Below, one piece after another: positions 42,124 to 46,124 of a DNA stretch of 46,124 nt; position 1 is the first letter of the stretch; every line of letters starts with the position of its first letter. The DNA is from Hydrogenophaga sp. (GTDB taxonomy: Bacteria > Pseudomonadota > Gammaproteobacteria > Burkholderiales > Burkholderiaceae_C). Below the pieces are notes generated by a model. It did no database searches, had not been told where the DNA came from, and saw nothing but the letters and a program-made list of their open reading frames with translations. The position numbers were made by a program, and so were the translations under genes. The stretch spans positions 1 through 46,124 of the forward strand of contig NZ_JAHCKL010000029.1 of assembly GCF_026125785.1 (NCBI RefSeq). The letters are read 5' to 3'.

Positions 42124-42642
42124 ATGAAAACCTCAGCCAGTGCCCTGGGTGCCGTGCTCCAGGCGGTGCGCGCCGTCGCCACCGCCTGGGTCGTCATCTG
42201 CTTCATCGTCATGACAGTCTCGGTCTGGGCCGAGGTCGGTGGCCGCTACATCTTCAACTACTCGATCGCGGCCTCGTCCGAGCTGGCCACCATGGCGCAG
42301 ATCTGGATGGTGCTGGTGGGAGCCGGCCTGGCGGCCCGGCAGGATCTGCATGCGCGCGTGGACGCACTGGTCAACCTGCTGCCCCGGCCCGTGCAGCGCG
42401 CCATGCTGCTCATCGGATCCGGCCTGGGCCTGGTCTTCCTCATGTCCATCGTGGTCGGCGCGGTGCCCATCTTCGAACGCGGCCTGGCGCAGACCACGCC
42501 ATCCCTTGGCCTGCCCATGGCCGTGCCGTACGCCGGCCTGTTCGTCGGCCCGATCTACTTCGCCGTCGAGGTCGTCGCGCTGACGGTGCGCCAGTGGCGC
42601 GGCGAAACAGTGGCCCCCGTGGTCGCCGAACACACCCTCTAA
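42124..42642 (+). CDS. dctQ: TRAP transporter small permease (DctQ family)
   Basis: 172 aa with four membrane helices (about 20-42, 58-78, 98-118, 138-158), the DctQ topology, including the conserved EVGGRY and amphipathic segment after helix 1. Partner of DctM in a sodium-driven tripartite importer. It lies 28 nt behind dctP and 17 nt before dctM. Confidence 0.9.
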   Translation: MKTSASALGAVLQAVRAVATAWVVICFIVMTVSVWAEVGGRYIFNYSIAASSELATMAQIWMVLVGAGLAARQDLHARVDALVNLLPRPVQRAMLLIGSGLGLVFLMSIVVGAVPIFERGLAQTTPSLGLPMAVPYAGLFVGPIYFAVEVVALTVRQWRGETVAPVVAEHTL

Positions 42643-42659
42643 CCGGAACGGACCCTGCC

Positions 42660-43943
42660 GTGGCGCTCGCCCTCATTCTTTTCCTGGTGCTGCTGATCTG
42701 CGGCGCACCCATCGTCTTCGCGCTCGGCGTGTCTTCGCTGGCCATCCTTACCCTGATCATGGAAGTGCCGGTGGCCATCGTGGCCCAACGCATGTACGCC
42801 GGCCTGGACAGCTTCATGATCATGGCGATCCCGTTCTTCGTGTTCGCGGGGCTGGTCATGGATGCCGGCGGCATCTCGCGGCGCATCGTGGCGTTGGCCG
42901 AAGCCCTGGTCGGCTGGATCACCGGCAGCGTGCTGCTGGTCTCGGTGGTTGCCTCCACCGGCCTGGCCGCTATCTCCGGCTCCGGATCGGCCGACACGGC
43001 CGCCATCTCTTCCATCATGCAGCCGGTGGTCAGGAAGCGGCGCTACGACGTGGACTTCGCGGCCGCGGTGATCGCCGCTGGCGGCTCTCTGGCCTCGGTC
43101 ATCCCGCCCAGCCTGCTGATGGTGGTGATCGCCGCCATCGCCAACGTATCGGTGGGCCAGCTCTTTCTGGCCGGCGTGCTGCCGGGCCTGCTGACCGCCT
43201 TCGGCCTGCTCACGCTGTGCTACGTGTTCGCGCGCCGCGGCGGTCCGCAGTACCTGCCCACGGAAGCCTTCTCGCTGCAGCGGCTGCGCAGCAGCTTCGT
43301 GGACGCGCTGCCGGCCATCGGCATGCCGGCCATCGTGGTCGGCGGCCTGGTGGGCGGCGCCTTCACGCCCACCGAGGCGGCCGCGATCGCGGTCTTCTAC
43401 GGCATGATCGTCGGCCTGTTCGTCTACCGCGAACTCAAGTTCAGCGCCATCGTGCCGCTGATCCTGCGCGCCTCCGCGGTGTCCGCCAGCGTGATGATCA
43501 TCCTCGCCTCGGCCGCCGTGTTCTCCTGGCTGGTCTCGGCCGCGCAGATCCCCGCCGCCCTGCAAGGGCTGTTGCGCTCCATCAGCGACAGCCCCTGGAC
43601 CTTCCTGCTGTTCGTCAACATCCTGCTGCTGGTCGTGGGCATGTTCATGGAAAGCATCGCGGCCATCCTGATCCTGGTGCCCATGCTGCTGCCCATGGCG
43701 GTGGGCTATGGCATCGACCCGGTGCACTTCTGCCTGGTGGTGGTGTTCAACCTCACCATCGGCCTGATCACCCCGCCCTACGGCATCGCGCTCTACGTGG
43801 CGGCCACCGTGGCCGGACGCAGCATCATGCAAGTGGCCCGCCGCATCGTTGGCCCGGTGCTGGTGATGCTGGCCGTTCTCATCCTGATCACCTACGTGCC
43901 CTCCGTCGGCCTCGCGCTGCCCCGCCTGCTGATGGGCACCTGA
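42660..43943 (+). CDS. dctM: TRAP transporter large permease (DctM family)
   Basis: 427 aa, about twelve membrane helices, the transport subunit. IPFFVFAG, SGSGSADTAA and GAFTPTEAAA are family motifs, and ITPPYG near the C-terminus is intact. Starts with GTG: translation from 42660 gives VALALILFLVLL as the first helix and the standard DctM length; an in-frame start inside dctQ at 42594 is unlikely. Confidence 0.91.
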   Translation: MALALILFLVLLICGAPIVFALGVSSLAILTLIMEVPVAIVAQRMYAGLDSFMIMAIPFFVFAGLVMDAGGISRRIVALAEALVGWITGSVLLVSVVASTGLAAISGSGSADTAAISSIMQPVVRKRRYDVDFAAAVIAAGGSLASVIPPSLLMVVIAAIANVSVGQLFLAGVLPGLLTAFGLLTLCYVFARRGGPQYLPTEAFSLQRLRSSFVDALPAIGMPAIVVGGLVGGAFTPTEAAAIAVFYGMIVGLFVYRELKFSAIVPLILRASAVSASVMIILASAAVFSWLVSAAQIPAALQGLLRSISDSPWTFLLFVNILLLVVGMFMESIAAILILVPMLLPMAVGYGIDPVHFCLVVVFNLTIGLITPPYGIALYVAATVAGRSIMQVARRIVGPVLVMLAVLILITYVPSVGLALPRLLMGT

Positions 43944-43971
43944 CCACCACACCCCCTGAAGGAGACCCCCG

Positions 43972-44805
43972 ATGACCACTCCCCTGCCCGCTCCGCTGGA
44001 GCGCTACCACGCCGATGGCTACACCTTCCCCCTGCGCGTGATCGACAGCGACAAGGCCGCGAGCTACCGCCGCCGGCTGGAGGCCTCGCAGGCCGCGCTG
44101 GGTGGCCGCTTCTCCGGTATCTACACCCAGAAGCCGCATCTGCTCTTCACCTGGCTGGCCGAGCTGGCCAGCGAACCCGGCGTGCTGGACCTGGTGGAAA
44201 AAATCATCGGGCCGGACATCCTGCTCTGGTCAACCGAGTTCTTCATCAAGCAGCCCGGCGACGGCCGCTACGTGCCCTGGCACGTCGACGACACCTACTG
44301 GCACATCGAACCCGAGATCCAGACCACGGTGTGGATCGCGCTCTCCGACGTCGGCCCCGACAACGGCCCGCTGCGCTACATCCCCGGCAGCCACCTGGAG
44401 GCGCGCCGGCCCATCGTGAGCGCGCCCAGCGCCGACAACATGCTCATCAGCGGCCAGATGGCCCAGGGCATCGACGAGACCCACGCGGTGGACGTGCTCC
44501 TGCGCGCCGGCGAAGCCTCCATCCACGACAGCCGCGCGCTGCATGCCTCCGGGCGCAACACCGGCCGCGACGCGCGCGTGGGCATCGCTGCGCGCTACAT
44601 CGCCACGTCGGTGCGCAGCACGGCCATGCGAGAGTCGGCCCTGCTGGTGCGCGGCGTGGACCGGCACGGCCACTTCGACCCCGAACCCTATCCACGCGCC
44701 GACCTCGACGAAGCCGCCCGCGCCGCGCATGCCCACGCGGTGGAACTGCGCAACCGCAACATGTACGGCGCCGACCACAAGGAACAACCGGCCATGAAAG
44801 CCTGA
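43972..44805 (+). CDS. Phytanoyl-CoA dioxygenase (PhyH) family oxygenase
   Basis: 277 aa Fe(II)/2-oxoglutarate-dependent oxygenase fold. Iron ligands: His104 and Asp106 in WHVDDTYW, distal His191 in RALHASGRN, with a following Arg202 for the 2-oxoglutarate carboxylate. Hydroxylates an acyl-CoA or free acid or amino acid. GGAG precedes the ATG. Last gene of the TRAP unit, 28 nt after dctM, so its substrate is probably the imported compound or a derivative. Confidence 0.87.
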   Translation: MTTPLPAPLERYHADGYTFPLRVIDSDKAASYRRRLEASQAALGGRFSGIYTQKPHLLFTWLAELASEPGVLDLVEKIIGPDILLWSTEFFIKQPGDGRYVPWHVDDTYWHIEPEIQTTVWIALSDVGPDNGPLRYIPGSHLEARRPIVSAPSADNMLISGQMAQGIDETHAVDVLLRAGEASIHDSRALHASGRNTGRDARVGIAARYIATSVRSTAMRESALLVRGVDRHGHFDPEPYPRADLDEAARAAHAHAVELRNRNMYGADHKEQPAMKA

Positions 44806-44812
44806 GGCCGTT

Positions 44813-45445
44813 TCAGAGGCGCATGCCGGTCTCGTGCGCGAAACGCGCCAGCGTCCAGCCCCGCCCCAGCAGGAACATGCGGGTGTGCAGGTCTTCCAGC
44901 ACCGCGGGCGGCACCTCGGTCCCGAGATAGGTCAGGCGCCGATCGGCCAGGCGCACGCAGCCCAGTTCGTGGTCCCGCGCCAGCGCGCGCCACAGCGCAT
45001 GCGCCCCCGGCGACTGCCGCGCGCCGGTGATCAGGCACAGGCCGGCGCCCAGGCCCCAGCGGTAGAGCGCACTGGCCAGGCCGCGGCGCTGGTAAGGCGC
45101 GGCGTAGTTGGAGTGCGGCGCGCGCAGATGGCGATCGGCCCGGCGGTCCAGTTCCACGAGCCGGTTGAACACCGTGTAGCCCGCCAGCCGGCGGTGGCGC
45201 AGGTCTTCCACGTACAGGTAGAACTCGCCATCGGCCTCGCGGTAGCGCACCACCAGGTCCGGGTCGCCCAGCCCGATCGACGGGATGCCCTGCAAGCTGT
45301 CGCCGGGCGTGTGCAGGCGTGCGTGCAGGTTCTCCAGCGCATCGGCCACCGGTTGCGTAGGCCGCGCCACGTCGATGCGCAGCTCGGTCCGGCTGGCGCG
45401 CGCGGGCAGGGGCGGCCAGGGAAAGGGCAAGGACAACAGGGCCAT
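44813..45445 (-). CDS. GNAT-like acyltransferase, unknown substrate
   Basis: 210 aa. N-terminal part has strands around DLVVRYREADGEFYLYVED; the QRRGLASALYRWGLGAG stretch (about 130-146) resembles GNAT motif A (Q/R-x-x-G-x-G/A) that binds acetyl-CoA, preceded by YAAPY. The C-terminal half is Leu/Arg-rich. No signal peptide. GAGGTG sits before the ATG; the frame is open further upstream to 45607 but without a better start. Tail-to-tail with PhyH (7 nt). The family call is tentative. Confidence 0.55.
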   Translation of the reverse strand: MALLSLPFPWPPLPARASRTELRIDVARPTQPVADALENLHARLHTPGDSLQGIPSIGLGDPDLVVRYREADGEFYLYVEDLRHRRLAGYTVFNRLVELDRRADRHLRAPHSNYAAPYQRRGLASALYRWGLGAGLCLITGARQSPGAHALWRALARDHELGCVRLADRRLTYLGTEVPPAVLEDLHTRMFLLGRGWTLARFAHETGMRL

Positions 45446-45716
45446 GGACACCACACCTCGGGAAACAGAAAGCGCCCGGATGGTAGTGGCGAGGCGATGT
45501 CGCACGCGCGGGGTGCGGTATTGCTCAGGCGCGGCGGACCAGCGAAAACCCGCATCCCACAAGAGGCCGGCATGCCCCAATCCCCATCCACGCATCCGCG
45601 CATCCACGCCTAGGCAATGCCACGACCAGCGAACTCGCCAACCTGGCGGCCATGCAGCAGGATCGCGGCGTCTGCATCCACGTGGTGCCTGCTGCAGCGC
45701 ACGCCGAGTAGCCCGT
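45446..45716. other. 271-nt gap without a supported gene
   Basis: No promoter or terminator recognised with confidence. From 45616 to 45711 a plus-strand frame runs into TAG with a protein-like tail (TSELANLAAMQQDRG...), about 31 codons, but no start codon or upstream continuation is seen; it could be a remnant or chance. A 13-codon frame (45572-45613) starting with ATG has no features. Confidence 0.4.
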
Positions 45717-46124
45717 CTACGGCGTGTGATCGGCCAGCAGGGTCGCCGCCGCCTTCTCGCCGATCATCAGGCTGGGCGCGTTGATGTTGCCGGAGGTGAT
45801 GCGCGGCATGATGGACGCGTCGGCCACGCGCAGGCCGCTGACGCCGCGCACACGCAGCGCAGGATCGACCACCGAGTCGGCATCGCCTCCCATGCGGCAG
45901 GTGCCGCACGGATGGAAGCAGGTGCTGGCGGTGGCGCGCACGAAGTCGAGCATCTGCTCGTCGCTTTGCACAGCGGGGCCCGGCGTGTATTCCTCGCTGA
46001 TCATGTCGCCCAGCGGACCGGAATGCAGCAGCGCGCGCAGCTTGCGCATGGCGTTGACGAAGAAGCGGCGGTCTTCCTCGGTGCTGAGGTAGTTGGGGCG
46101 AATCAGGGGCGCGCTGGCGGGGTT
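45717..46124 (-). CDS. GMC family oxidoreductase, C-terminal part (runs off the right edge)
   Basis: 135 residues are visible, the C-terminal domain of a choline-dehydrogenase-like FAD flavoprotein. The catalytic His lies in FHPCGTCRMGG and the second catalytic residue (Asn) in NINAPSLMIGEKAA, with DPALRVRGVSGLRVADASI between. The 5' two-thirds with the FAD-binding motif lie beyond position 46124. The frame is intact to the edge. Substrate (alcohol) not predictable. Confidence 0.88.
   Translation of the reverse strand, partial: NPASAPLIRPNYLSTEEDRRFFVNAMRKLRALLHSGPLGDMISEEYTPGPAVQSDEQMLDFVRATASTCFHPCGTCRMGGDADSVVDPALRVRGVSGLRVADASIMPRITSGNINAPSLMIGEKAAATLLADHTP

Noticed and set aside
1-46124. 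Insertion sequences, prophage genes, CRISPR arrays, tRNA genes
   Set aside because: No transposase, integrase, phage structural gene, regularly spaced repeat or tRNA cloverleaf was recognised in the window.

Overview
The window is high-GC, gene-dense bacterial chromosome with short gaps and many 1-4 nt gene overlaps. Content points to Betaproteobacteria, order Burkholderiales, probably Comamonadaceae (Hydrogenophaga/Acidovorax-like): a DUF4148 protein (a family concentrated in Burkholderiales), hemE next to priA, a MocR regulator, and TRAP/CoA-type catabolic operons. The family assignment is inference from gene content; no rRNA gene lies inside the window. I saw no insertion sequence, prophage, CRISPR array or tRNA.

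Left part (1-18 kb). At the extreme left, two strong leftward promoters and a boxA-like leader indicate an rRNA operon starting just outside the window. Then come uup (ABC-F ATPase) and a soluble tripartite hybrid histidine kinase. From 4635 to 11963 lies a MocR-type regulator divergent from a tight seven-gene unit: LysE exporter, EamA exporter, PLP aminotransferase, GST, PhzF-like isomerase, cupin, threonine/serine dehydratase-like enzyme. It reads as an undescribed amino-acid (or amino-acid analogue) conversion and export module. A membrane-bound hybrid kinase, a histidine phosphatase lacking its second His, a creatininase-family amidohydrolase, an AlaX editing protein and cyclopropane fatty acid synthase follow.

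Middle part (18-33.6 kb). Mostly housekeeping: DsbD plus a secreted redoxin, a small membrane protein, DUF4148, hemE, a structured intergenic region with two exact DnaA boxes, and priA. Next are a stand-alone GAF protein translationally coupled to a degenerate receiver, a periplasmic metallo-beta-lactamase-fold hydrolase, an AEC transporter, rep helicase, two small exported proteins, and a LysR/TauE-SafE divergent pair.

Right part (33.6-45 kb). This is the most distinctive region. Six minus-strand genes (acyl-CoA dehydrogenase, family I CoA-transferase, DapA-like aldolase, GntR/FCD regulator, DUF3830, dihydropyrimidinase-like hydrolase) are transcribed away from a plus-strand set (5'-truncated DapA-like remnant, MaoC hydratase, complete TRAP transporter, phytanoyl-CoA-dioxygenase-like oxygenase). 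Together they look like an uptake and CoA-dependent degradation pathway for an organic acid that may derive from a cyclic amide or ureido compound. The broken aldolase at the divergent junction suggests two operons were joined by a deletion or rearrangement. The window ends with a GNAT-like protein and the 3' end of a GMC oxidoreductase.
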